Positions 37,589-46,086 of a DNA stretch of 64,000 nt are shown piece after piece. Below the pieces are notes generated by a model. It worked only from the letters and a program-made list of their open reading frames with translations. It was not told the DNA's origin and made no database searches. Origin of the DNA: Bifidobacterium pseudolongum subsp. pseudolongum DSM 20099 (GTDB lineage: Bacteria > Actinomycetota > Actinomycetes > Actinomycetales > Bifidobacteriaceae); the NCBI RefSeq assembly GCF_000771225.1, contig NZ_JDTZ01000003.1, positions 372,001-436,000 of the forward strand. Reading direction: 5' to 3'. How positions within the stretch are numbered: position 1 is the first letter of the stretch; each line of letters starts with the position of its first letter. The translations under genes and the position numbers were made by a program.

Positions 37589-38552
37589 TCCGCAGGACAC
37601 CACCACGCAACCGCCATACCGCTCCGGGTTCGTGGCCGTGGTCGGCCGGCCGAACGTGGGCAAATCCACCCTCATCAACGCGCTGATCGGCACACAGATC
37701 GCCATTGCGTCGTCACGCCCGGAGACGACGCGCAAGGCGATCCGAGGTGTGCTGACGCTCGACAACGCGCAGATGGTGCTCGTGGACACCCCTGGCATCC
37801 ACCGTCCGCGCACACTGCTCGGCCAGCGCCTCAACGACGTCGTCGACGAGTCGCTCGCCGACAGCGACGAAATCGCGTTCCTGCTGCCCGCGGATCAGGA
37901 GATTGGCCCGGGCGACAAGCGCATCCTGAGCCGTCTGCGCTCCCAGTTCGCCACGAAGAACGCCGACGGTGGGTTCACGTGGAAGGTGCCGCTCATCGCA
38001 ATCGTCACGAAGATCGACGAACTCAACCGCACCGAACTCATCGACAAGCTCATCGAAGTCAACGAGTTCGCGCAGTTCTCCGACATCGTGCCGGTGAGCG
38101 CGCTCAAGGACGACAATCTGCGCGAAGTGAGCAACGTGCTCGTCGAGCACTTGCCCGAAGGCCCGCAGATGTACCCGGCGGAGCAGATCAGCGAAGAGCG
38201 CCCCGAAGAGACGATCGCCGAACTCATCCGCGGCGCGTTCCTCGAGGAACTGCACGACGAACTGCCGCATTCACTCGCCGTCGTCGTCGACGGCATCGAA
38301 TACCCGCGCGACAACGAGAGCGGGCGGGTGTATGACGGCAAGGCGCGCGTGCTTGTCTCGATCTATGTGGAACGTGATTCGCAGAAGCCGATCATCATCG
38401 GGCACAAGGCCGAGCATCTCGTGCGTGTCAAGAAGAAGCTGCGCACGGCGGTCAACCGCATCGTCGGCACCAAGGCGCAGCTCGACCTGCACGTCAAGGT
38501 CGCCAAGAACTGGCAGTCCGACCCGAAGAAACTCGACCGTCTGGGGTTCTGA
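37575..38552 (+). CDS. era: GTPase Era
   Basis: A Ras-like GTPase that binds the 3' end of 16S rRNA and helps 30S assembly. Its 325 residues include G1 GRPNVGKST, G2 with PETTRKAI, G3 DTPG (VLVDTPGIHRPRTLLGQRLN) and G4 as TKID, where many Era proteins have NKxD. The C-terminal KH domain includes EELHDELPHSLAVVVDG, KPIIIGHKAEHL and KAQLDLHVKVAKNW. I chose ATG 37575 within the end of the preceding gene, with AAGGA about 10 bases upstream. The frame continues upstream to 37509 but those residues are not Era-like. Confidence 0.95.
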   Translation: MTNNDPQDTTTQPPYRSGFVAVVGRPNVGKSTLINALIGTQIAIASSRPETTRKAIRGVLTLDNAQMVLVDTPGIHRPRTLLGQRLNDVVDESLADSDEIAFLLPADQEIGPGDKRILSRLRSQFATKNADGGFTWKVPLIAIVTKIDELNRTELIDKLIEVNEFAQFSDIVPVSALKDDNLREVSNVLVEHLPEGPQMYPAEQISEERPEETIAELIRGAFLEELHDELPHSLAVVVDGIEYPRDNESGRVYDGKARVLVSIYVERDSQKPIIIGHKAEHLVRVKKKLRTAVNRIVGTKAQLDLHVKVAKNWQSDPKKLDRLGF

Positions 38553-38579
38553 CCTGGAGTCTGGAGGCCGTCAGGTCCT

Positions 38580-38637
38580 GTATGCATGCGCGGGGCCCAC
38601 CGTACGATCATGTACGGTGGGCCCCGCGCATGCATAC
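38580..38637. terminator. 26-bp perfect inverted repeat, probable bidirectional terminator
   Basis: Bases 38580-38605 pair perfectly with 38612-38637 around GATCAT. The arms contain GTATGCATGCGCGGGGCCCA and its complement. It lies between the ends of the convergent genes era and the acyl-CoA ligase. There is no T tract on either strand. Confidence 0.75.
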
Positions 38638-38657
38638 GGTGCGCCAATGGCCTCAGG

Positions 38658-40712
38658 TCAGTTGGCCCGCTGTCCGTCGGCCTTGCGCGACGTGTACATC
38701 TGCGTGTTGAGCAGGTCGGCGTACCGCTTGATGACTTTCGGGCGGATGACCTTCATCGACGCGGTCATCAGACCGTTCGCCTGGGTGAACTCCTCAGGCA
38801 GGATGATGAACTTGCGCACGGATTCCGCACGGGAGACGCCCTCATTGGCCTTGTCGACCCACTTCTGGACTTCGGCACGCACCACAGGGTTTGTGGCGGC
38901 CTCCTCCATCGTCATGTCGGCGTCGAGGCCCTTCTTGGTGAGCCATGGGCGCAGTGATTCCTCGTCGAGGGTGATGAGGGCCGAGATGAACGGGCGCTTG
39001 TCTCCGAGCACGAGCGCCTGCGAGACGAACGGCGCACGCTGGATGACTTCCTCCATCGGTCCGGGGGAGACGTTCTTGCCACCGGCGGTGATGATGAGGT
39101 CCTTCTTGCGGCCGATGATGTAGAGGAACCCGTCGTCGTCGAGACGCCCCAGATCGCCGGTCGCGTACCAGCCGTCCGGTGTGAACGAGGTCTCGGTTGC
39201 CTCCTCGTTCTTGTGGTAACGGGGGAACACGGCCGTGCCCTTGACCTGGATCTCGTTGCCGTCGCCGATGCGCACCTCGAACCCGGGGAAGGGGATGCCC
39301 ACGGAACCTTGATGGTAGGGCACGCCCAACGGATTGAACGCGCACGGCGCCGTGGTCTCGGTCAGGCCGTAACCCTCATAGACCGGTACGCCGGCACCGC
39401 GGAAGAACGCCATGAGGTTCGGGTCGAGCGGTGCGCCGCCGGTCACGATCCACTTGGCGTTGCCGCCGAGCACATCGCGGATCTGCGCGTAGACGAGCGG
39501 GTCGAACGCGTTGCGGCGCATCGTGGCGAACCGGCTCGCCTTGCCGCGCGTGCCGAGTTCCTCCATGTACTTCTGCGCGGCCACCACGGAAGCGGCGAAC
39601 ACACGGCCCTTGGGGCCATTGCCGGCCTTCTGCGAAGCGGCGTTGTACACCTTCTCCAACACACGCGGCACCACGATCATGATGTGGGGGCGTGCCACCT
39701 TCATGTCGGAGGTGAGCGTCTTGATGCCGTTGGCGATGTAGATGTGGATCTCGCTCGCCACGCAGATGTAGTTGATCGCGCGCGCGAACGAATGCGCCTG
39801 CGGCAGGAACAGCAGCACACGGTTCTTCTTGTCATGCAGCAGTTCAGGCATGTACTCGGGCAGGTTGGTGGCGGTCGAGCAGTAATGCGCGTGCGTCATC
39901 TCCACGCCCTTGGGAGCCGACGTGGAACCGGACGTGTAGACAATCGAGCACAGGTCGGTCTTGTTGACCGAATTGATGCGCTTGTCCAAATCGGCGTCCT
40001 TGACCTGCTTGCCATAGGTCACCAGCTCGTCAAGGGCGCCGTTCTCCAAACACATGATGTGCTTGAGCGTGGGGCATTCGTCCTTGGCGAGCGCCGCCTT
40101 GACGAGCATGTCGCGCGTTTCCACCATGAGCAGCTTGGCGTCGGAGTTGTTGACGATGTTGCGGATCTGCTCGGTGGAATCGGTGTCGTACACCGTGGCG
40201 AGGACCCCTCCGACGGCGAGCACCGCGGCGTCAAACACGTCCCACGCGTATGAGGTGTGGCACATGAACGCCACACCGTCGCCCTTCTTGAGCCCCATGT
40301 GGATCAGGCCCTTGGCCACGGCGCGGATGTCCTCCAGCGTCTCCGAGGCGGTCTTCGAGACCCATTCGCCGTTCTCCTTGTAGGTGTACAGCGGTTCGTC
40401 GCCCATGCGCGCGGCGCGGTCCTCGTAGATGCGGTACACATTGAAATCGTCGGGTAGCGGGTCATTGCCCTGCGTGCTCGCGGTGATGAATGTGGAGTCG
40501 GCGTCGATGAACGTTGTCGTCGGACGGTCCGGACCCCAGAAATCGACGTGCGGCAGGTCCTCGTAATTGTGGTGCTGCACTTGCTCCTCGGGGTCGACGT
40601 AGTCGGGTTCGTCGTCTTTGCTGCTGATGGGGTGGCGGAAGTCGCTTCCCAACTGCAACACGCGTTGCGTGACGTCGGAAGCGTGTTCCTTGACTGACGA
40701 GAAAACGGACAT
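38658..40712 (-). CDS. Long-chain acyl-CoA synthetase (AMP-forming)
   Basis: Activates long-chain fatty acids to acyl-CoA via acyl-AMP. The 684-residue protein resembles FadD15-type ligases of actinobacteria. Motifs are VYTSGSTSAPKGVEMTH (AMP-binding P-loop), GYGLTETTAPCAFNP, GWYATGDLGRLDDDGFLYI and GRKKDLIITAGGKNVSPGPM with the C-terminal Lys region. Residues 1-50 are a charged extension with SVFSSVKEHASDVTQRVL. The start codon at 40710-40712 has AAGGAG just upstream. Bifidobacteria do not degrade fatty acids, so the likely use is recycling exogenous fatty acids into lipids, which is an inference. It is divergent from pntA. Confidence 0.92.
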   Translation of the reverse strand: MSVFSSVKEHASDVTQRVLQLGSDFRHPISSKDDEPDYVDPEEQVQHHNYEDLPHVDFWGPDRPTTTFIDADSTFITASTQGNDPLPDDFNVYRIYEDRAARMGDEPLYTYKENGEWVSKTASETLEDIRAVAKGLIHMGLKKGDGVAFMCHTSYAWDVFDAAVLAVGGVLATVYDTDSTEQIRNIVNNSDAKLLMVETRDMLVKAALAKDECPTLKHIMCLENGALDELVTYGKQVKDADLDKRINSVNKTDLCSIVYTSGSTSAPKGVEMTHAHYCSTATNLPEYMPELLHDKKNRVLLFLPQAHSFARAINYICVASEIHIYIANGIKTLTSDMKVARPHIMIVVPRVLEKVYNAASQKAGNGPKGRVFAASVVAAQKYMEELGTRGKASRFATMRRNAFDPLVYAQIRDVLGGNAKWIVTGGAPLDPNLMAFFRGAGVPVYEGYGLTETTAPCAFNPLGVPYHQGSVGIPFPGFEVRIGDGNEIQVKGTAVFPRYHKNEEATETSFTPDGWYATGDLGRLDDDGFLYIIGRKKDLIITAGGKNVSPGPMEEVIQRAPFVSQALVLGDKRPFISALITLDEESLRPWLTKKGLDADMTMEEAATNPVVRAEVQKWVDKANEGVSRAESVRKFIILPEEFTQANGLMTASMKVIRPKVIKRYADLLNTQMYTSRKADGQRAN

Positions 40713-40938
40713 ATGAACTCCTTACACCCACCGATAAAAGCGTTTTCTACCTGAAGTGTAGCCGTTTTCGCAGGGCGCGTCACCTTACGCTTACGTAGGA
40801 ACGGGGCATATTCACATACAGCGTCGAGTGCCACGGCGTGCGCATGCTATGGCCCCAAGGGGCCGTCGTGTATTCGAAAGATGGACGCCCGGTGCCGCTG
40901 AGGAGGTGTTTCATTACACTGGGACGCTGTATGTTCAC

Positions 40939-40958
40939 CATCCCGCGCAGGGCGGGAT
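40939..40958 (+). repeat. Hairpin in the pnt leader
   Basis: CATCCCGC (40939-40946) and GCGGGATG (40951-40958) pair perfectly around GCAG. The structure ends just before the GAAAGGG ribosome site of pntA1 and could modulate its translation. Confidence 0.4.
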
Positions 40959-40975
40959 GCATAGAAAGGGTTCAC

Positions 40976-42115
40976 ATGGCCGAACTACCAGAAGGCACTG
41001 TGGTCTTCGGCGTCTTCAACGAGACGTCGGAACACGAGTCGCGCGTCGCGTTGACGCCTGACATCGTGGCACGGTTGCGCAAGTCAGGAGTGACCGCACT
41101 CATCGAACACGGTGCAGGCGCGGCTTCCGATTACACGGATGCGGATTATGAGGCGGCGGGCGCACAGGTCACCGACGCCGCCACGATCCTCGGGCAAGCG
41201 GACGCGCTCGGTTTCGTCGACCGTCCGTCCGACGACCTGATCGCCCGCATGAAGCCGGGCACATGGGTCATTGGCATGCTCGGGTCGTTCACCGACGCCG
41301 ACTACATCGAACGTCTCGCCAAGGCCGGCCTCACCGCCGTCGCGATCGAACGCCTGCCCCGCCAGCTGAGCGCGGCGCAGTCGATGGATGAGATGACCTC
41401 GCAGAATTCGGTGATGGGCTACAAGGCGGCATTGGTGGCCGCCAACGCCTACGGCTCGTTCCTGCCGATGATGACGACCGCCGCCGGCACGATCCGCCCG
41501 GCCAAGGTGCTCGTGCTCGGCGCCGGCATCGCCGGCCTGCAGGCCATCGGCACCGCCAAGCGCCTCGGCGCGGTCGTGACCGCATACGACGTGCGGCCGG
41601 CCTCCAAGGACGAGGTCGAGTCTCTCGGCGCCAAGTTCCTCGATCTGGGCCTCGACTTCTCGAAAGGCCAGGGCGAAGGCGGCTATGCGCGCGCGTTGAC
41701 CGCCGAGGAGCAGGCGCAGCAGCAAGCCGCCGTCGATGAGAAGGCCGCCGGCTTCGACATCATCATCACTACCGCCAAGGTGCCTGGCCGCAAGCCGCCG
41801 ATGCTGCTCACCGCACGCGGCGTCGACGGGCTGCACCGCGGCGCCGTGATCGTCGATTGCGCGGCGAGCGACCTCGGCGGCAACGTCGAGGGATCCAAGG
41901 TCGGCACGCATGTCACCGACGGTGGCGTGACCATCATTGGCGCGCCGTATCTGGCGAGCGAGGTCAGTACGACCGCTTCGAACCTGCTCAGCCGCAACGT
42001 GGCCGACATCCTCGTGCATTTCATCAAGGACGGCGCGCTCGTCGTCGATCCGGCTGACGAGATCGACGCCGCCATGGTCGTCGCGGGCGCCGCCACGGCA
42101 TCGAAGGGAGAGTAA
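40976..42115 (+). CDS. pntAA: NAD(P) transhydrogenase subunit alpha part 1
   Basis: The NAD(H)-binding subunit (domain I) of the proton-translocating transhydrogenase, which makes NADPH from NADH using the membrane gradient. The 379-residue protein is one of three split subunits. Seen are FGVFNETSEHESRVALTPD, GMLGSFTDADYIERL, AQSMDEMTSQNSVMGYKAAL, the dinucleotide fold VLVLGAGIAGLQAIGTAKRL and AYDVRPASKDEVESLGAKFL. The last 40 residues lead into the membrane subunit. ATG 40976 has GAAAGGG upstream; further in-frame ATGs (for example 40838) are unlike the family. The three-gene unit pntAA-AB-B has gaps of 2 and -1 bases. Confidence 0.94.
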   Translation: MAELPEGTVVFGVFNETSEHESRVALTPDIVARLRKSGVTALIEHGAGAASDYTDADYEAAGAQVTDAATILGQADALGFVDRPSDDLIARMKPGTWVIGMLGSFTDADYIERLAKAGLTAVAIERLPRQLSAAQSMDEMTSQNSVMGYKAALVAANAYGSFLPMMTTAAGTIRPAKVLVLGAGIAGLQAIGTAKRLGAVVTAYDVRPASKDEVESLGAKFLDLGLDFSKGQGEGGYARALTAEEQAQQQAAVDEKAAGFDIIITTAKVPGRKPPMLLTARGVDGLHRGAVIVDCAASDLGGNVEGSKVGTHVTDGGVTIIGAPYLASEVSTTASNLLSRNVADILVHFIKDGALVVDPADEIDAAMVVAGAATASKGE

Positions 42116-42117
42116 CC

Positions 42118-42420
42118 ATGCCTGAGCTCGTAGTTTCCATCACCCTGTTCATCCTTGCGCTGCTCATCGGCATCGAGGTCATCGGCAAGGTCCCGGCCAC
42201 GCTGCATACGCCGCTCATGTCGGGCGCCAACTCCATCCACGGCATCGTGATCGTCGGTGTGGTCATTGTGGCCGCCGAAGCGAATTCGCCGCTGTCATAC
42301 GTGTTCATCTTCCTGGCCGCCGTGCTGGGCACGATGAACGTCGTGGGCGGCTACGTGGTCACCGACCGCATGCTCGAGATGTTCAAGAGCGACAAGAAAG
42401 ACAAGGGAGGCAATAAGTAA
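42118..42420 (+). CDS. pntAB: NAD(P) transhydrogenase subunit alpha part 2
   Basis: A 100-residue membrane subunit with three hydrophobic segments (about 5-21, 42-55 and 58-80). It corresponds to the C-terminal membrane part of long PntA proteins. Typical residues are LYxxxLxxxxxGxEVIxKVPATLHTPLMSG as seen in EVIGKVPATLHTPLMSGANS. The middle reads HGIVIVGVVIVAA and GTMNVVGGYVVTDRMLEMF. AAGGGAG lies upstream of ATG 42118. Its stop overlaps the pntB start (TAATG). Confidence 0.94.
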   Translation: MPELVVSITLFILALLIGIEVIGKVPATLHTPLMSGANSIHGIVIVGVVIVAAEANSPLSYVFIFLAAVLGTMNVVGGYVVTDRMLEMFKSDKKDKGGNK

Positions 42421-43835
42421 TGACCGCAACACCCATCGATATCGTCGCGTGGTTCGTCTATGTGCTGGCCTCGGTCATGTTCGTCATGGGCCTCCATTAC
42501 ATGAACTCCCCGAAGACCGCGCGCAAGGGCAACTTCATCTCCGCGGCGGGCATGGTCCTCGCCGTGGCCATGGCGTTCGTCAAGCTGTTCGTCACAGGCG
42601 GCTATAACTGGATCGCCGTCGGCCTGCTCATCGCCGGCATCGCGGTCGGCGCCATCGCCGGCGTCGTCTCCGCGAAGAAGGTCAAGATGACCGACATGCC
42701 GCAGCTCGTCTCCGTGTTCAACACGGTGGGCGGTGGCGCGGCGGCCCTCGTCGCGCTCAACGACATTCTGGCCTCCGACCATACGCCGAACCTCGTGGTG
42801 CTCATCACCGCCGGCCTCGGCGTCATGATCGGTTCGGTCACCTTCACCGGCTCGCTCATCGCGGCCGGCAAACTGCAGGGCATCGGCTTCGTCAAGAAGA
42901 TGCGCCTGCCCGGCAAGAGCGTGTGGAACGTGCTCTTCATCGTGCTCATGCTCGCCTCGTTCGTGCTGCTGTGCGTCTTCCCCGAACAGCGTCTGCTGTG
43001 GTCAATCCTGACCACGGTGTTCGCCCTGTGCTACGGTCTGGTGTTCGTCATCCCGATCGGCGGCGCCGACATGCCGGTCGTCATCTCCGTGCTCAACGCG
43101 TGCACCGGCACCGCCGTGGCGATGAGCGGCCTGGCAATCGACAACGTCGCGCTCATCGTGGCCGGCGCGCTCGTGGGCGCCGCTGGTGTGACGCTTTCGG
43201 TGCTGATGAGCCAGGCCATGAACCGTCCGCTCATGTCGGTGCTCGCCGGCGGTTTCGGCGGTTCGGATGCGTCCACGGGCGCCGCGGACGGCCCTGAAGG
43301 CACGATGAAGGAGACCACGGCGGACGACGTGGCCGTCCAGCTCGTGTACGCCGACAAGGTCATCTTCGTGCCCGGCTTCGGTCTCGCCCAGGCGCAGGCC
43401 CAGCGCGAGCTCGCCGACCTCGGTGAGCTGCTCAAGGAGCACGGTGTCGAGGTCGAGTACGCGATCCACCCGGTGGCCGGCCGTATGCCCGGCCACATGA
43501 ACGTGCTGCTCGCCGAGGCGAACGTGCCGTACGACGAGCTCGTGGACCTCGACGACGTCAACCCGCAGTTCCCGAGCGCGAACGTCTCGCTCGTCGTCGG
43601 TGCGAACGACGTGACGAACCCGGCGGCGCGCAAGCCCGGCACCCCGGTTTCGGGCATGCCGATCCTCGACGTCGACAAGTCGCAGAACGTCGTCGTGATG
43701 AAGCGCGGCCGCGGACGCGGCTACGCGGGCATCGAGAACGAGCTGTACTTCGAAGACAACACGCAGATGCTCTTCGGCGACGCGAAGGCCGGCCTGCAGG
43801 CCGTCATCGCCGCGGTCAAGGAACTGCTTGACTGA
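42420..43835 (+). CDS. pntB: NAD(P) transhydrogenase subunit beta
   Basis: The membrane and NADP(H)-binding subunit. The first 280 or so residues have eight to nine transmembrane helices (for example ILITAGLGVMIGSVTFTGSL-type segments), carrying the proton path. The C-terminal NADP domain has VIFVPGFGLAQAQAQRELA, EVEYAIHPVAGRMPGHMNVL, VGANDVTNPAARKPGTPVSG and KRGRGRGYAGIENELYFED. 471 residues is a normal size. GGGAGG at about 42406 serves the ATG. With no respiratory chain in bifidobacteria, NADPH supply for biosynthesis would depend on an ATPase-built proton gradient, which is inference. Confidence 0.95.
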   Translation: MTATPIDIVAWFVYVLASVMFVMGLHYMNSPKTARKGNFISAAGMVLAVAMAFVKLFVTGGYNWIAVGLLIAGIAVGAIAGVVSAKKVKMTDMPQLVSVFNTVGGGAAALVALNDILASDHTPNLVVLITAGLGVMIGSVTFTGSLIAAGKLQGIGFVKKMRLPGKSVWNVLFIVLMLASFVLLCVFPEQRLLWSILTTVFALCYGLVFVIPIGGADMPVVISVLNACTGTAVAMSGLAIDNVALIVAGALVGAAGVTLSVLMSQAMNRPLMSVLAGGFGGSDASTGAADGPEGTMKETTADDVAVQLVYADKVIFVPGFGLAQAQAQRELADLGELLKEHGVEVEYAIHPVAGRMPGHMNVLLAEANVPYDELVDLDDVNPQFPSANVSLVVGANDVTNPAARKPGTPVSGMPILDVDKSQNVVVMKRGRGRGYAGIENELYFEDNTQMLFGDAKAGLQAVIAAVKELLD

Positions 43836-43863
43836 CGAATGCCGTGCGGCCCCGTCTGCATGG

Positions 43864-43916
43864 CGGGTAGGGGAAGGCCCCATCCGAATGATTCGGATGG
43901 GGCCTTCCCCTACCCG
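43864..43916. terminator. 26-bp perfect palindrome, probable bidirectional terminator
   Basis: Bases 43864-43889 are the exact inverted complement of 43891-43916, centred on the single base 43890. A real stem would leave a few bases unpaired. It lies between the convergent ends of pntB and the hydrolase gene, again without a T tract. Confidence 0.75.
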
Positions 43917-43923
43917 GCCGGGA

Positions 43924-44937
43924 TCAACGCAACGGGAACAGGCGGTCGATGAACGAGTCGATGGCGTTCCAATACAGGCCCGGCGCCGCCGCGAACTCCG
44001 CGGTGTGTATGGCGCCGGGCACCTCGAGCAGCGTCGCGTCGTTGCTGGCGCACGCTTCATACAGCGTGCGGGCGCATGCGGGGGAGACGATGGTGTCGTC
44101 CATCCCATGGATGAACAGCACGGGGATGCGCATATGCCGCACGGCATTGAGCGGGGAAACGTCTGCGAAGCTGAACCCAAGCCGCAGCTTGTTCCACAGG
44201 CTCGCGCAGGCGACCACGGGCTTGGACGTCCACGCAGGGGCGTTCAGCAGCGAGGCCACGGTCATCTCGAGTTGGCTGGACAGGCCCGCATAGGCGCTGT
44301 CCTCGACCGCCGCCACCACATTGGGCGCCAACCGCGGGTCGGCGCATGCCAGCAACACCGTGGCCGCGCCCATGGAATTGCCGTCCAAGAGGATGCGCGC
44401 CTGCGGATCATGTGCCACGATGGCGTTCACCCACTGCATCAGGTCACGGTGTTCCATGTATCCCATCGTCACGAACCGGCCTTCGCTGTCGCCATGCCCA
44501 CGTTGGGCCGGCACGATCACCGTGAAGCCGCGGCGCGCATAATGGTATGCCCACGGTGCCATCTCCACCGGTTCGCCCGTATATCCGTGCATGCATATGG
44601 CATAGCAATGCGCGGCGGGTCGGGTGGTGTCCGGGTCGAACCTCCAGCCATGCAGCATCAGTCCGTCATGGGTGCGCAGCGACACGGGCTGGCCTGATTC
44701 CTCGAACCACGTGCTCGCCGCCTTGTCGTGGTATTGCGCCAGGGGGCCATGGTGTGTGAACCGGTCATTACGCTTATGCGCAAACGTGGAATTGGGATAC
44801 TCGGTGTCAAACACGATCGAGCACAGTGCGGCGCCGGTGCCGGCGATGATCCCCGCGGCGGCTGCGGCGGCCACACCCGCCGCGATGGCGGCGATGTGGG
44901 GCGCGCGCGAACGGTGGGTCAGGTCTTGTTGTGTCAT
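43924..44937 (-). CDS. Membrane-anchored alpha/beta hydrolase
   Basis: A 337-residue hydrolase of unknown substrate. A hydrophobic N-terminal segment (IAAIAAGVAAAAAAGIIAG, about 15-33) is probably a membrane anchor or uncleaved signal. The alpha/beta fold shows the oxyanion strand CMHGYTGE, the nucleophile elbow GNSMGAA with Ser, and the catalytic His in GAIHTAEF near the C-terminus. VLFIHGMDDTIV likely provides the acid. The start at 44935-44937 has GGAGG 8 bases upstream. The closest annotated relatives usually carry names such as alpha/beta hydrolase or prolyl oligopeptidase-like; a specific role is not supported. Confidence 0.88.
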   Translation of the reverse strand: MTQQDLTHRSRAPHIAAIAAGVAAAAAAGIIAGTGAALCSIVFDTEYPNSTFAHKRNDRFTHHGPLAQYHDKAASTWFEESGQPVSLRTHDGLMLHGWRFDPDTTRPAAHCYAICMHGYTGEPVEMAPWAYHYARRGFTVIVPAQRGHGDSEGRFVTMGYMEHRDLMQWVNAIVAHDPQARILLDGNSMGAATVLLACADPRLAPNVVAAVEDSAYAGLSSQLEMTVASLLNAPAWTSKPVVACASLWNKLRLGFSFADVSPLNAVRHMRIPVLFIHGMDDTIVSPACARTLYEACASNDATLLEVPGAIHTAEFAAAPGLYWNAIDSFIDRLFPLR

Positions 44938-45191
44938 GGAATGCCTCCAAGCAGTCATTGTAGCGGTTGCGCCACGCAATGGCGCCGGAAGTGGGGGGTT
45001 TGACGCGGGGCGTACGGTGCGGTGCTTGTCGGCGGGGAGGGCTAGGGTGAACACGTTGCTCTGGCGAGGGAAGCGGCGGTGAGCCGTTTCCGTTATCGAC
45101 TCGGCGTGAAGGTCCTTCCCGAATGCGTGTGGGGGAGCTTTGGCGTGGGGGAACGCCGGAGCTGGACACGAACCGTTAAGGAGAACCGATC

Positions 45192-45818
45192 ATGGCAAAC
45201 AACACCATCGTGCTTGAAGGCGAACTGCGCACCGAATTCGGCAAGGGTCCGGCCCGCCGTATGCGCGTCGCCAAGGAAATCCCGGCCACCGTGTACGCGG
45301 GTGGCGAGCAGCCGGTCTACCTGAAGCTGCCGATGAAGGACACCACGCTGGCCCTGCGCCACACGAACGCGCTCATCACCCTCAAGTTCGGCGACGAAAG
45401 CCGCATGGCCGTCGTCAAGGATGTGCAGCGCAACCCCGTCAGGCGCATCGTCGAGCACGTGGACTTCTACGAGGTCAAGGCTGGCGAGAAGATCGAGGTC
45501 GAGGTGCCGGTGTTCGTCGACGGCACGCCGAAGGGCGCGGCCATCGCGTTCGTCGATATTCAGGAGCTCAAGGTGCGCGCCGATGTGGCCAACCTGCCCG
45601 AGCGCATTGTCGTGGACGTCAACGGCCTGACCGAAGGAGACAAGGTCTTCCTCAAGGATCTGGCGCTGCCGGAAGGTGTGGAGCTGGCCATGGACGACCT
45701 CGAGGAATCCGTCGTGACCGTTGAGGTGCCTGAAGAGGCTCCGGCCGCCGAAACCGCCACCGATACCAACCCCGCCGACGTTCCGGCCACCGCCGAGAAG
45801 GACGACGCGGAAGCCTGA
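45192..45818 (+). CDS. rplY: 50S ribosomal protein L25/general stress protein Ctc
   Basis: A 5S rRNA-binding ribosomal protein. 208 residues corresponds to the long Ctc/TL5 form, which has an N-terminal L25 domain (LEGELRTEFGKGPARRMRVA, then PATVYAGGEQPVYLKLP) and a C-terminal TL5 domain (VDFYEVKAGEKIEVEVPV, VEVPEEAPAAE). The acidic, Ala-rich tail (about 185-208) is disordered. ATG 45192 has AAGGAG about 8 bases upstream. It stands alone: upstream is a 254-base divergent gap, downstream a hairpin. Confidence 0.95.
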   Translation: MANNTIVLEGELRTEFGKGPARRMRVAKEIPATVYAGGEQPVYLKLPMKDTTLALRHTNALITLKFGDESRMAVVKDVQRNPVRRIVEHVDFYEVKAGEKIEVEVPVFVDGTPKGAAIAFVDIQELKVRADVANLPERIVVDVNGLTEGDKVFLKDLALPEGVELAMDDLEESVVTVEVPEEAPAAETATDTNPADVPATAEKDDAEA

Positions 45819-45873
45819 TTGCCCTGACCGCCCCGTACCGCGGACGATGACGGGACGAGAGGCATGTATGGGA

Positions 45874-45914
45874 GAAAGGGGCGCAGTCCACCCGGTATGG
45901 ACTGCGCCCCTTTC
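45874..45914 (+). terminator. Terminator after rplY
   Basis: A perfect 17-bp stem pairs 45874-45890 (GAAAGGGGCGCAGTCCA) with 45898-45914 around CCCGGTA; the 3' arm ends CTTTC. Confidence 0.85.
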
Positions 45915-46086
45915 GTGATCCTTGGCGGCGCGCTGGCGGAATCCCACGAATGGTGTCAGTATGTGAACGCTACCGGCGTATTGGTAAAGGGGTTGTGCAA
46001 CAGTATTGACCAAGACGGCGCCACAAGCGCTGCACGTACCCCAGAATCATTACTATTTCGCAATCCATTGCAAAGAAGTATGCATT

